Notes under the pieces: model-generated
Seen by the model: the letters and a program-made list of their open reading frames with translations, nothing else
Told to the model about the DNA's origin: nothing
The model's database searches: none
NCBI RefSeq assembly: GCF_007845635.1
Contig: NZ_SELG01000041.1
Coordinates: 1-64,000, forward strand
Direction of reading: 5' to 3'
Length of the DNA: 64,000 nucleotides
DNA from: Apibacter muscae
GTDB taxonomy: Bacteria > Bacteroidota > Bacteroidia > Flavobacteriales > Weeksellaceae
Translations under genes and position numbers: made by a program
Shown here: positions 18,534 to 26,834 of the stretch, piece by piece
How positions within the stretch are numbered: position 1 is the stretch's first letter
Layout of the letters: every line of letters begins with the position of its first letter

Positions 18534-18631
18534 ATTAATATAATAGGTAAGTTTTATGACAAATCTCAGATATATATACTTTAGAATACATCTAAATAAA
18601 TATTTTGTTGAAATTTTTAATTAAAAATAGA

Positions 18632-18667
18632 AAATCCATCATTTTAATGATATAAAATGATGGATTT
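18632..18667 (-). terminator. Terminator of the exbB-exbD-exbD-tonB operon
   Basis: A perfect 14-bp stem (18632-18645 with 18654-18667) with an 8-base loop, 19 bases past the tonB stop. T-rich sequence follows on the minus strand. Confidence 0.82.
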
Positions 18668-18685
18668 AATAAAAAATTGTTAATC

Positions 18686-19561
18686 TTATTCTAATTGGAA
18701 TGTGATGGATTGAGTATAATAGGAGTTTACAGGTTCTCCATTAATCTCTCCGGGGCTCCAAAGGCCACTAGATTTTTTTAACACCCGCATGGCTTCTTCT
18801 TCCAAACCATTGCCCAATCTTTTACTAATTATTTTTAAATCGGAAATATTTCCCTTTTTATCAACGACAAACTGAACCATAACAGTTCCTTGGGTTTCAT
18901 TAAATTCGGCTTTAGAAGGGTATACTAATATTTTTCTAAGAAAGCTACCCCAATCGCCTCCATTAAATTTTGCTTTTTTCTGAGGATTTTTAACAATTGA
19001 GTTAGGGTCTCCCTTTACATTATTGGCATTTGAAGTACCATCATTTTTTTCTCCTGATCTATTGGTATCATCAGTTCTTGTTTTTTTTCCCTCTTTATCT
19101 TCCTCTCCAATATTTTTTCCTTCCAATTCACTTTGCTTAGGAGTGGTTTGTTCTTCTTTTGAATTGTCAACTTTTGTCTCAAAATATTTTTTTTGTGCAA
19201 CTTCGTCTTGTTTGGGTGTTTTTTCTACAGTTGAACGCTCCGAACCTTTGTTATTATCTTCAATCGTGTAAATTTTTTCTTCTGGTACTTTTTCAGGAAT
19301 TTCTTCTGGTACTTTTTCTGGTGTAGGAGGTAAAACCGCAACAATTTCCTCCTTATATTTTACCGGGGGAGGTGTATCATCTTTTAGTTTTAAATAAATA
19401 AAAATTGAAGAAATTAAGGTTAAAAAAAATAGAAAACCAATGAAAAAAGCTATGGTTAAATATTTTTTTCCAGACTTTCTAAGCTCATAAGCCCCGTACT
19501 CTTTATTTTTATTTTCAAAGATAATATCATCTAAAGATTTCTTCTTATGATTATCGGTCAT
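18686..19561 (-). CDS. tonB: Energy transducer TonB
   Basis: A 291-residue inner-membrane protein that passes proton-motive energy to outer-membrane receptors. The N-terminus carries the Bacteroidota motif SLDDIIFENKNKEYGAYELR (9-28), followed by a membrane helix (about 34-54). A Pro/Glu-rich and then charged periplasmic spacer runs from about 60 to 195. The TonB_C domain is at the end: YPSKAEFNETQGTVMVQFVV, then SKRLGNGLEEEAMRVLKKS and a YYTQSITFQLE strand. It is last in the four-gene operon, 17 bases after an exbD. It likely serves, among others, the TonB-dependent receptor at 47219-49246. Confidence 0.92.
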   Translation of the reverse strand: MTDNHKKKSLDDIIFENKNKEYGAYELRKSGKKYLTIAFFIGFLFFLTLISSIFIYLKLKDDTPPPVKYKEEIVAVLPPTPEKVPEEIPEKVPEEKIYTIEDNNKGSERSTVEKTPKQDEVAQKKYFETKVDNSKEEQTTPKQSELEGKNIGEEDKEGKKTRTDDTNRSGEKNDGTSNANNVKGDPNSIVKNPQKKAKFNGGDWGSFLRKILVYPSKAEFNETQGTVMVQFVVDKKGNISDLKIISKRLGNGLEEEAMRVLKKSSGLWSPGEINGEPVNSYYTQSITFQLE

Positions 19562-19578
19562 TCTAATACCTTTAAGGG

Positions 19579-20112
19579 TTAGTTATTTTGTTTTTGCTTA
19601 TACACATCAGTTTCTTGCTTCGTTATTTTACCTACAGAAAATCTTTCGCTATTGGTAATTTGCATTTCATCTAATAAATCCACTAAATTTTTATAATTTG
19701 AATCGTTGGTAGGCTTAATTATAACTGTAAATTTATCTTGATCAGCATTTTTTTTAGCATCATAAATTACGGTTCGAATTCCATTTTTAGAATAATCTGT
19801 TTCAATTAAATTGGATGGATTTAAACTAGCTAATTCTTGTTGATGGTAATATATTTTATTGTCTTTACCAAGAATAATGGTTAGAGAATTTATATTTTTA
19901 ACTGTGGGTATATTACTAGGATCAATTAATGCTTTGGATGGCATGTTTAATTGTAATATTTTAGGTTTACTAAACGTGGTAGTAAACATAAAGAACGTGA
20001 TTAATAAAAAACCTAAATCGCACATGGGCGCCATATCTATACGAAAAGCACTTTTTTTGACACGTGTTTTATTTTTATTTTTATTATTGTTGGTATCTAC
20101 TCCTGCAGACAT
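19579..20112 (-). CDS. exbD: Biopolymer transporter ExbD (second copy)
   Basis: A 177-residue ExbD/TolR protein. A basic cytoplasmic start leads into the single helix FRIDMAPMCDLGFLLITFFMFTTTF (about 23-47), whose Asp in MCDLGFLL is the proton-carrying residue of the ExbB/ExbD channel. The periplasmic part is the ExbD beta/alpha domain, ending VDLLDEMQITNSERFSVGKI. It lies 24 bases after the first exbD and 17 before tonB. Two ExbD paralogues in one TonB operon are normal in Bacteroidota and suggest a mixed channel. Confidence 0.9.
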   Translation of the reverse strand: MSAGVDTNNNKNKNKTRVKKSAFRIDMAPMCDLGFLLITFFMFTTTFSKPKILQLNMPSKALIDPSNIPTVKNINSLTIILGKDNKIYYHQQELASLNPSNLIETDYSKNGIRTVIYDAKKNADQDKFTVIIKPTNDSNYKNLVDLLDEMQITNSERFSVGKITKQETDVYKQKQNN

Positions 20113-20136
20113 AATGTATATTTTTTATTCTTAATT

Positions 20137-20757
20137 TTATTTGCCGGCATTATAAACTGTAATTAATTTAAATTTATTAAGGTTTCTATCTTGCAACCGA
20201 TCCAATAAATTCTTAATTCTTTCGTACTTTACATTTTGATCTCCTTTAATCTTTAATTCTAAGGAATCATTATTTTGTTCGGCGAGTTTTCTTGCTTCAA
20301 AGACCCATTCTACTATTTGGGGCCTTAAACTATCTGAAGGTATTCCAGGTATTCCACCTGATTTTTCTAGTTTTTCTCTTTGTGAATCGTTAAAACTTAA
20401 ATATTGTTTTAGTTGTTGAATAGGGACACCAAATTCAGAAATCTTTTTAAATTCATTTTGTTCTTTTGCGTTAAATGAAATATTATATTTTTCACCCATA
20501 GCATTCAATAAAGGAACCCGATATTTTTCTTCTTCCATAGAGAAATAATATTTACCATTTTCGGGAATTGAAATTTTCATTGTTCCAATATCTTTCATTT
20601 TTTTACTTGAGATTGAAGAGGGTGTATCAATATTTAAAATGTCTGGAGGTCTAAACTCAGTGGTTAAAATAAAGAAAGTTAATAACAGCCATGCCAAATC
20701 ACTCATGGGAGTCATATCTATATGTATTCCTTGTCTTTGGGGTTTTACTCTTGCCAT
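20137..20757 (-). CDS. exbD: Biopolymer transporter ExbD (first copy)
   Basis: A 206-residue ExbD/TolR paralogue. The helix is in HIDMTPMSDLAWLLLTFFIL (about 12-31), with the channel Asp in PMSDLAWLL. It differs from the next copy by a periplasmic insertion of about 30 residues (around 85-125, containing LKQYLSFNDSQREKLEKSG). The C-terminal ExbD domain ends RIKNLLDRLQDRNLNKFKLI. It lies second in the operon, 56 bases after exbB. Confidence 0.9.
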   Translation of the reverse strand: MARVKPQRQGIHIDMTPMSDLAWLLLTFFILTTEFRPPDILNIDTPSSISSKKMKDIGTMKISIPENGKYYFSMEEEKYRVPLLNAMGEKYNISFNAKEQNEFKKISEFGVPIQQLKQYLSFNDSQREKLEKSGGIPGIPSDSLRPQIVEWVFEARKLAEQNNDSLELKIKGDQNVKYERIKNLLDRLQDRNLNKFKLITVYNAGK

Positions 20758-20813
20758 TCTATTTTTTTTATGCGTGAGTTAACATTAATTTTAAATTAAA
20801 AAATAGCTAAGAA

Positions 20814-21656
20814 TTAATGTTTGGATTTGAATGACTTTTGAATAATAAATCCTATTTCTTCAATTTTAAATATTAAGTTATCAATTTTAGAGGTAAAATA
20901 ATTGTATGCAATGATTGCCAATGCAGAGGCACCAATCCCTAATGCAGTATTAATTAAGGCTTCAGCTATTCCATTTGACAACTGTGCAGCGTCTGGTGCG
21001 CCTCCACTATTTCCCAACGCAAAGAATGATTTTATCATCCCCATTACTGTACCCATTAAAGCAACAAGAGTTGCTACAGAGGCTATGGTAGATAAAATGT
21101 TCATATTTTTTTCTAGTGATGGCATTTCAAGGGTAACTGCTTCTTCAATCGTTTGATTTAAAGCATTCAGTTTTTGTTCTTGACTGAGAGTTTGATCAAC
21201 ACCAAGATTTTTATAGCTAAGTAAACTTTCCTTTACCACGTTTCCTACGGAACCTTTTTGTTGGTCGCAAAGTTCAATGGCATAATTAATTTCATTTTTT
21301 TCTAGAGCGGTTTTTATTTCTGTCGTAAATTGAGAAATACTTTTAGTTCCTGCCGCTTTAGATAGAATAAAAAATCTTTCAATTGAAAAAACAATAACCA
21401 TAAGAGCAAAGGTCATAAGAATAGGCACGATAAATCCTCCTTTATAAATGATTCCCAATACATTACTAGGGGTTCCTTCATTAGCACTTAAGTCATTAAT
21501 TATATCTGACTTATTTAAGCGAACAAAATTACTGTCATCCCCGAGTATGAAGATATAGGTTAAGACTGAAATAATTAACAACAATAAAATGGTTAGTAGA
21601 GGATTTAAACCTGTATTATTTGTTTTTTTTGGTTGATTTAATTGATTATTTTCCAT
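20814..21656 (-). CDS. exbB: ExbB/TolQ proton channel protein
   Basis: A 280-residue MotA/TolQ/ExbB family protein that forms the pentameric proton channel energising TonB. An N-terminal helix at about 19-39 is followed by the family's three helices: IVPILMTFALMVIVFSIERF (about 75-94), then a pair in NILSTIASVATLVALMGTVMG (about 184-204) and IAEALINTALGIGASALAII (about 230-249). The conserved MGTVMGMIKSFFALG block is present. It heads the exbB-exbD-exbD-tonB operon. No clear TAnnTTTG promoter was found in the 125 bases upstream. Confidence 0.92.
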   Translation of the reverse strand: MENNQLNQPKKTNNTGLNPLLTILLLLIISVLTYIFILGDDSNFVRLNKSDIINDLSANEGTPSNVLGIIYKGGFIVPILMTFALMVIVFSIERFFILSKAAGTKSISQFTTEIKTALEKNEINYAIELCDQQKGSVGNVVKESLLSYKNLGVDQTLSQEQKLNALNQTIEEAVTLEMPSLEKNMNILSTIASVATLVALMGTVMGMIKSFFALGNSGGAPDAAQLSNGIAEALINTALGIGASALAIIAYNYFTSKIDNLIFKIEEIGFIIQKSFKSKH

Positions 21657-21781
21657 TTGAGTGAAACTTAAATTCTATTTTAGTTTATTTATATTAAAAC
21701 GATATTTATTTTATTTATTGTATTTATTTAGAAAGATTCTAAAAAACATACAAATATCAAGATTTATGCCTTGGTATGCAA

Positions 21782-22243
21782 CTATATTCTTACAGTATTA
21801 GGTACTAATGAGGAATAATCTCCTTTATACCTCATAATTTCTCTTACTATACTTGAGCTTATAAATGATTTTTCCGAAGAAGTAAGAAAGAAAACTGTTT
21901 CAATACTTTTTTTAGCTAAAGTTCTATTTGTATGTGTAATTGCCTTTTCAAATTCAAAATCAGCAGGATTTCTCAATCCTCTTATAATGTAAGGTGCATT
22001 TTTTTTTATGCAAAAATCTACAGTTAAACAATCAAAATGATCAACTTCTATATTTGAAAAGGTTTTAACAGTTTCAATAATCCATTCCATTCTTTTTTGC
22101 AAAGAAAACATGTAGTTTTTGTTAGAGTTGTTACCAATAGCTACTATAATTTTATCGAATAATGGAGCCGCTCTTTCAATGATATCCAAATGTCCTAAGG
22201 TTATAGGATCAAACGAACCTGGGAACACAGCAATTTTTTCCAT
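21782..22243 (-). CDS. coaD: Phosphopantetheine adenylyltransferase
   Basis: A 153-residue enzyme making dephospho-CoA from 4'-phosphopantetheine and ATP, the fourth step of CoA synthesis. The nucleotidyltransferase motif GSFDPITLGHLDII (9-22) carries the T-x-G-H signature, and RGLRNPADFEFE (about 90-101) and the end motif SSEKSFISSSIVREI (about 122-136, ISSSxVRE) complete the CoaD set. Length is typical. It begins 6 bases after ddl on the same strand and so is in one operon with it. Confidence 0.95.
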   Translation of the reverse strand: MEKIAVFPGSFDPITLGHLDIIERAAPLFDKIIVAIGNNSNKNYMFSLQKRMEWIIETVKTFSNIEVDHFDCLTVDFCIKKNAPYIIRGLRNPADFEFEKAITHTNRTLAKKSIETVFFLTSSEKSFISSSIVREIMRYKGDYSSLVPNTVRI

Positions 22244-22249
22244 ATTTAA

Positions 22250-23233
22250 TTATTTTTTTGAATTTTCAATTGCTTGATTAATTTCATTATCAAGTAATTC
22301 TGAAAAATTGTATCCCGCGTAGCGAACTTGTTGTGGAAATATGCTTGCAGGTGAACATCCTGGATTGGTATTTATTTCTAAAAAATAAGGAGTATTATTC
22401 ATAATTATAAAATCAAGCCTTGAAAACCCATTCATATTTAAACATTTATAGATATGCTTTGCAGCATCACGTATATTTTTTTCTTCAACAGATGTAAGAT
22501 TAGCAGGAGTGATTTCTTCAGAAGCACCTAGATATTTGGCTTCATAATCAAAAAAATCATTATCAGTTTTAATTTCTGTAGTTCCCACTACTACAATTTT
22601 ACCTTTATATTTCATAACACCTACACTTACTTCTTTACCATCAAGAAAGCTTTCAATTAAAATAGAATGATCTTCTTTAAAAGCATCTTCAATAGCCTTG
22701 GGTAGTTCTTCTATGACTTTAACCTTAGATACACCTAGGCTTGACCCGGATTGATTGGGTTTTACAAAGCAAGGAAGCCCTATATTCGTAATTATGTCAT
22801 GACTGTTTATTTCATCTCCTTTATTAAGATAAAAAGATTTAGCCATAGCAACACCATATTTACTTAAAACAGCTAAAGTATCTTTTTTATTAAATGTAAG
22901 AGCTGAATTGTAAAAGTAACAACCGGTGTATGGGATATTCAATAATTCCCAATACGCTTGAAGTATACCATTCTCACCAGGGGTACCATGTATTGTGTTG
23001 ACTAAAACATCAAAGTTGATTTTTTTATCGTTTAATATAAAACTAAAATTCTCTTTATTAATAGGGTATTTTAGATCATCTATAACCACATTCCAACCAT
23101 CATTTAAAATATGAATGTTGAAAACATTTTTATATTTATTTTGATCAATTTGTGAATAAATATATTCACCACTTTTTAAAGATACAACGCTTTCTCCGGA
23201 GTATCCTCCCATGACAATTCCTATGGTTAACAT
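22250..23233 (-). CDS. ddl: D-alanine-D-alanine ligase
   Basis: An ATP-grasp ligase (327 residues) making the D-Ala-D-Ala end of peptidoglycan precursors. The N-terminal MGGYSGESVVSLKSG (8-22) holds the Glu that binds D-Ala. IHGTPGENGILQAYWELL (about 80-97) and the ATP-grasp blocks CFVKPNQSGSSLGVSKV (about 151-167) and LEINTNPGCSPASIFPQ (about 288-304) are complete. The omega-loop Tyr region is DFFDYEAKYLGASEEITPA. It is first of the ddl-coaD pair, divergent from the PASTA gene, with a minus-strand promoter match at 23301-23308. Confidence 0.95.
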   Translation of the reverse strand: MLTIGIVMGGYSGESVVSLKSGEYIYSQIDQNKYKNVFNIHILNDGWNVVIDDLKYPINKENFSFILNDKKINFDVLVNTIHGTPGENGILQAYWELLNIPYTGCYFYNSALTFNKKDTLAVLSKYGVAMAKSFYLNKGDEINSHDIITNIGLPCFVKPNQSGSSLGVSKVKVIEELPKAIEDAFKEDHSILIESFLDGKEVSVGVMKYKGKIVVVGTTEIKTDNDFFDYEAKYLGASEEITPANLTSVEEKNIRDAAKHIYKCLNMNGFSRLDFIIMNNTPYFLEINTNPGCSPASIFPQQVRYAGYNFSELLDNEINQAIENSKK

Positions 23234-23300
23234 ATTTTAATAATAATAAATTTTAATTTTTTATTAATTAATAGCGTACTTTTTCCTACAAGTACATTAA

Positions 23301-23308
23301 CAAAAATA
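23301..23308 (-). promoter_or_regulatory. Promoter -7 element for ddl-coaD
   Basis: TATTTTTG on the minus strand matches TAnnTTTG, about 68 bases upstream of the ddl start. In this T-rich context a chance match is possible. Confidence 0.4.
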
Positions 23309-23350
23309 ACATATTTAATATTACTAAAACTAAATAATCTTTATTATTTA

Positions 23351-23358
23351 TATATTTG
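23351..23358 (+). promoter_or_regulatory. Promoter -7 element for the PASTA gene and rluD
   Basis: TATATTTG matches TAnnTTTG; transcription would start about 10 bases before the ATG at 23376. Confidence 0.6.
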
Positions 23359-23375
23359 CTTTGTAAAAAACATAT

Positions 23376-24443
23376 ATGAAATTTTTAAAACTCGTAGCTT
23401 CTTGGCAATTTTGGGTTAGCGTAGTTTTAGCTATAGCTTTAGTATTTGGATTGATTAAAGGAACTTTTTTATGGTTAGATAAGTATACCAATCATGAAAT
23501 ACAAATTGAAGTTCCAGATTTAAGCTCTTTAAATTTAGATGAAGCTATTCAAAAGTTACAAAATAGTGAATTAGAGTTTGAACTTGATACCACTAAATAC
23601 GATCCTAAATTTAAACCTTACCAGATTTTAGATGTTTATCCCTTAGCAGGAACTAATGTAAAAAGAGGTAGGAGAATTTTTATAAGAGCAAATGCAAAAA
23701 CATGGAAACCTGTGGTTGTACCCAATATAATTGGTAAATATAAATATTTAGCTTTTAATCAGTTAGATTTAGTGGGCTTAAAAGTTATCGATACTTTGTA
23801 CGAGCCAAGTTTAGCGACAAATACTGTAATAAGATTACTATATAAAGGTAAAGAGGTTCAGCCTGGGGTTAACTTACCAAGATTTTCTCCATTAACTATT
23901 GTTTTAGCCAAAGGTTTAGCCAAGAATGTTTCTGTTCCTAATTTTTTAGGTTTAGATGAAGAGACGGCGAAGAGAATGATAACGGAAAAAATGTTTTCAG
24001 TAGGTACTATAACCTACGATGATCCTGATAATAAAGAAAATACACGAGTATATTATCAAGTTCCATCACCATCAGCCAATTACGATCAAGGTCAATCAAT
24101 AGATATCTATCTAAGTTCTAAACCATTGGAGGAATTAAGAACCAAAATTAGAGATTTAGATGCAACATTTAATCCAAATTCTAGTGCTGGTTATTTAGGT
24201 GAAACATATGAGGATGAAAAATTTTATAGACCTGATAGTAATGATGACGATATAATCTCATCATCGAATTCAATCAATGCAGGTTCTACAAATATACCTT
24301 CCAACACAAACATTGATAAATCATCGCAAATGCAAGGAAATTCTTCCTCTATATCTGACCAAGTAAAAGAAAATCAGAAACAATTAAAACCTACTGCAGA
24401 TAAGGATCAAAAAAGAAAAGTAAACAGAATAATTGTTGAATAA
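23376..24443 (+). CDS. PASTA domain membrane protein
   Basis: A 355-residue protein with one N-terminal membrane helix (about 11-30, FWVSVVLAIALVFGLIKGTF) and three PASTA repeats: IQVEV-like EIQIEVPDLSSLNLDEAIQ (about 46), PVVVPNIIGKYKYLAFNQLD (about 111) and VSVPNFLGLDEETAKRMI (about 186). PASTA domains bind peptidoglycan or beta-lactam-like ligands in other bacteria. No kinase or transpeptidase domain is attached. A Ser/Asn-rich, low-complexity tail (about 285-340) follows. It is 5 bases upstream of rluD and co-transcribed; the same pairing is common in flavobacteria. A cell-wall sensing role is inference. Confidence 0.88.
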   Translation: MKFLKLVASWQFWVSVVLAIALVFGLIKGTFLWLDKYTNHEIQIEVPDLSSLNLDEAIQKLQNSELEFELDTTKYDPKFKPYQILDVYPLAGTNVKRGRRIFIRANAKTWKPVVVPNIIGKYKYLAFNQLDLVGLKVIDTLYEPSLATNTVIRLLYKGKEVQPGVNLPRFSPLTIVLAKGLAKNVSVPNFLGLDEETAKRMITEKMFSVGTITYDDPDNKENTRVYYQVPSPSANYDQGQSIDIYLSSKPLEELRTKIRDLDATFNPNSSAGYLGETYEDEKFYRPDSNDDDIISSSNSINAGSTNIPSNTNIDKSSQMQGNSSSISDQVKENQKQLKPTADKDQKRKVNRIIVE

Positions 24444-24448
24444 TATTT

Positions 24449-25504
24449 ATGAAGGTAGTTGAGGGAAATTCTCAAATTAACGAGAGTGATGGGGATGAAA
24501 TGTACGAACATTTTAAGATTGTTGTTGATAAAGGACAAAGCTCCATTCGTATTGATAAATATCTGGTTAATTTAATAGAAAATTCTACAAGAAACAAATT
24601 ACAACAGGCAGCTATCGCAGGGAATATTTTAGTAAATGGTAAGCCTGTAAAATCTAATTATAAAGTAAAACCCAACGATTCGGTATCTATAGTATTAGCA
24701 CATCCTCCTAGAGATACAACTATAGTTCCGCAAAACATACCTATAGATATTGTTTTTGAAGATGAGGATTTGTTGGTTGTAAATAAAGCACCAGGTATGG
24801 TAGTACATCCTGGTTTTGGCAATTTTGAAGGCACATTGGTCAATGCACTAGCGTATCATTTTCAACAGTTGCCTTTTTTTCAAACGGATTTAGATAAGCG
24901 TCCGGGTTTAGTACATAGAATTGACAAAGATACTTCGGGACTTTTGGTTATAGCTAAAAATGAATATTCAATGAATCATTTAGCTAAACAATTCTTTAAT
25001 AAAACAACCAAAAGGATTTATAATGCTCTTGTTTGGGGGAATATTGAAGAGGAGGAGGGAACTATCGTGGGTCATATTGGGAGGTCACTAAAAGATCGTA
25101 TGCAAATGACTGTATTTGAAGATGGAGCCTATGGCAAACATGCGGTAACACACTATAAAGTACTGGAAAGATTTAGATACATAACTTTAATAGAATGTAG
25201 ATTGGAGACAGGAAGAACTCATCAAATTAGAGCTCATATGAAATACAAGGGGCATACTTTATTTAATGATGAGAGATATGGAGGAAATCAAATCCTTAAA
25301 GGCACCACCTTCACTAAATATAAGCAATTTGTAGAAAACTGCTTTTCAATTCTTCCAAGACAAGCTTTGCATGCAAAAACCTTAGGTTTTATACATCCTC
25401 AAACTAAAAAAGAAATGTTTTTTGAAATAGAATTACCAGAAGATATGCAGCAGGTAATTCAAAAGTGGCGGATTTATATCAATGCAGTTCAGGAAATTGA
25501 TTAA
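24449..25504 (+). CDS. rluD: 23S rRNA pseudouridine synthase, RluD type
   Basis: A 351-residue RluA-family pseudouridine synthase. An S4 RNA-binding domain (about 28-90, IRIDKYLVNLIENSTRNKLQ) precedes the catalytic domain. The catalytic Asp is D159 in HRIDKDTSGLLVIAKN, and ETGRTHQIRAHM is the family's motif III. Expected targets in E. coli RluD are U1911, U1915 and U1917 of helix 69; which ones apply here is not visible. An in-frame ATG 17 codons in (MYEHFKIVVDKG) could be the true start, since the acidic lead before it is not part of the fold. It follows the PASTA gene by 5 bases. Confidence 0.9.
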   Translation: MKVVEGNSQINESDGDEMYEHFKIVVDKGQSSIRIDKYLVNLIENSTRNKLQQAAIAGNILVNGKPVKSNYKVKPNDSVSIVLAHPPRDTTIVPQNIPIDIVFEDEDLLVVNKAPGMVVHPGFGNFEGTLVNALAYHFQQLPFFQTDLDKRPGLVHRIDKDTSGLLVIAKNEYSMNHLAKQFFNKTTKRIYNALVWGNIEEEEGTIVGHIGRSLKDRMQMTVFEDGAYGKHAVTHYKVLERFRYITLIECRLETGRTHQIRAHMKYKGHTLFNDERYGGNQILKGTTFTKYKQFVENCFSILPRQALHAKTLGFIHPQTKKEMFFEIELPEDMQQVIQKWRIYINAVQEID

Positions 25505-25553
25505 CTATAATTTAAACAAATATTTTTTTCATTAGCAGAAAGAGAATAATGAT

Positions 25554-25584
25554 TTGTCCAATTCTTTAAAAAAACGTACATTTG
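25554..25584 (+). promoter_or_regulatory. Promoter of the rpsF-rpsR-rplI operon
   Basis: TTG at 25554-25556 and TACATTTG at 25577-25584, separated by 20 bases, fit the Bacteroidota -33/-7 consensus. It lies 22 bases upstream of the rpsF start. Confidence 0.75.
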
Positions 25585-25606
25585 CAACTTTAAAAATAAA
25601 AAATAT

Positions 25607-25948
25607 ATGAATCATTACGAAACTGTTTTCATATTAACTCCCGTTCTATCGGATTCTCAGGTAGAGGAAGCAGTTAAATCATTTGAGAAATTACTCAAAG
25701 AAAACAATGCAACCATTGTAAATCAAGAAAATTGGGGATTAAAAAAACTCGCTTATTCCATCCAATTAAAAAGAAATGGATTCTATCATTTAATTGAATT
25801 CCAAGCGCCAGGAGAAATTGTTAATGCTTTAGAGCTAGCTTTTAAAAGAGATGAAAGAGTATTAAGATTCTTAACCGTTAAACTAGATAAACACGGAGTT
25901 GAATGGGCAAGAAAAAGAGAAGAAAAAGTTAAATCTTTAAAAAAATAA
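25607..25948 (+). CDS. rpsF: 30S ribosomal protein S6
   Basis: Ribosomal protein bS6 (113 residues), which binds the platform of the small subunit with S18. The sequence begins with the diagnostic [20 protein letters not shown] and contains [20 protein letters not shown] and [16 protein letters not shown], the S6 core. The Lys/Glu-rich end ([12 protein letters not shown]) is normal. It heads rpsF-rpsR-rplI; the single-strand binding protein gene found between rpsF and rpsR in many other phyla is absent, as is usual in Bacteroidota. Confidence 0.97.
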   Translation: MNHYETVFILTPVLSDSQVEEAVKSFEKLLKENNATIVNQENWGLKKLAYSIQLKRNGFYHLIEFQAPGEIVNALELAFKRDERVLRFLTVKLDKHGVEWARKREEKVKSLKK

Positions 25949-25951
25949 GAC

Positions 25952-26257
25952 ATGGCAATAGACGATTTAGCAAAACAAGCGGCAGGCGGTAACACAAGTG
26001 AAGTAAAATTCCTTAGCCAACTAGATATAGATACAAAAGTTGAAAAAAAATATTGCCGTTTTAAAAAATACGGTATTAAATATGTTGATTATAAAGATCC
26101 AGATTTTTTATTGAAATTTGTGAATGAACAAGGGAAAATTCTTCCAAGAAGATTAACCGGAACTTCTTTAAAATTTCAAAGAAAAGTTTCTCAAGCGATT
26201 AAAAGGGCGAGACATTTAGCATTATTGCCATATGTAGGAGATCAATTAAAACCATAA
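25952..26257 (+). CDS. rpsR: 30S ribosomal protein S18
   Basis: Ribosomal protein bS18 (101 residues), partner of S6 on the small-subunit platform. The core [20 protein letters not shown], then [20 protein letters not shown] and [12 protein letters not shown] is unmistakable. The N-terminal extension is short and ends in the single Cys (KKYCRFKK). It starts 3 bases after the rpsF stop and is followed by rplI after 19 bases. Confidence 0.97.
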   Translation: MAIDDLAKQAAGGNTSEVKFLSQLDIDTKVEKKYCRFKKYGIKYVDYKDPDFLLKFVNEQGKILPRRLTGTSLKFQRKVSQAIKRARHLALLPYVGDQLKP

Positions 26258-26276
26258 TCAATTTTATAAAGAAATC

Positions 26277-26738
26277 ATGGAAGTTATTCTTAAACAAGAC
26301 GTAGAAAATTTAGGATTAGAGTTTGATGTGGTTAATGTTAAGCCAGGTTATGCTCGTAATTTTTTAATACCTAGAGGTTGGGCTCTTTTAGCTACCCCTA
26401 AAAACAAAGCTACCTTAGAAGCTACTCTTAAAGAAAGAGAAGCAGAAGAAGCAGCCTTAATAAAATCAGCCAATGATATAGTTAATAAATTAAAATCAGC
26501 AACTGTTTCTATTCTAGCAAAAGTTGGGTCAGGAGACCGTTTATTTGGCTCTATAAACAATCAAGATTTAGCAGAAGCTTTAGCAAAAGCAGGTGTGCAT
26601 ATTGAAAAGAAATATATAAAAATTCCTGGGAATACTATTAAAAGACTGGGGAAATATACAGCAAAAATACGCTTACACAGAACTGTAGAGTATGATTATA
26701 CGTTTGAAGTAGTTTCAGACGGTGTATCTGCTGAATAG
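26277..26738 (+). CDS. rplI: 50S ribosomal protein L9
   Basis: Ribosomal protein bL9 (153 residues). The N-domain signature is MEVILKQDVENLGLEFDVVN and GYARNFLIPRGWALLATPKN, followed by the long connecting helix (about 45-75) and a C-domain with GSGDRLFGSINNQDLAEAL. It is last in the operon and has a strong terminator 30 bases downstream. Confidence 0.97.
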   Translation: MEVILKQDVENLGLEFDVVNVKPGYARNFLIPRGWALLATPKNKATLEATLKEREAEEAALIKSANDIVNKLKSATVSILAKVGSGDRLFGSINNQDLAEALAKAGVHIEKKYIKIPGNTIKRLGKYTAKIRLHRTVEYDYTFEVVSDGVSAE

Positions 26739-26768
26739 GATATATTGAATTAATAATTACTTATATTT

Positions 26769-26802
26769 AAAATCGATAACTTTATAGTTATCGATTTTTT
26801 TT
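26769..26802 (+). terminator. Terminator of rpsF-rpsR-rplI
   Basis: A perfect 13-bp stem (26769-26781 with 26786-26798, core ATCGATAACT) with a TTAT loop and eight T at its end. Confidence 0.93.
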
Positions 26803-26834
26803 ATATATATTTAAACCTGTTTAAATTGAATAAA

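Noticed and set aside
19015-19200. 61-codon Lys-rich frame inside tonB
   Set aside because: A shadow frame of the charged tonB spacer on the same strand; no start signal or similarity.
24449-24499. Translational fusion of the PASTA gene and rluD
   Set aside because: The genes are separated by a TAA and 5 bases; this is only close operon spacing.
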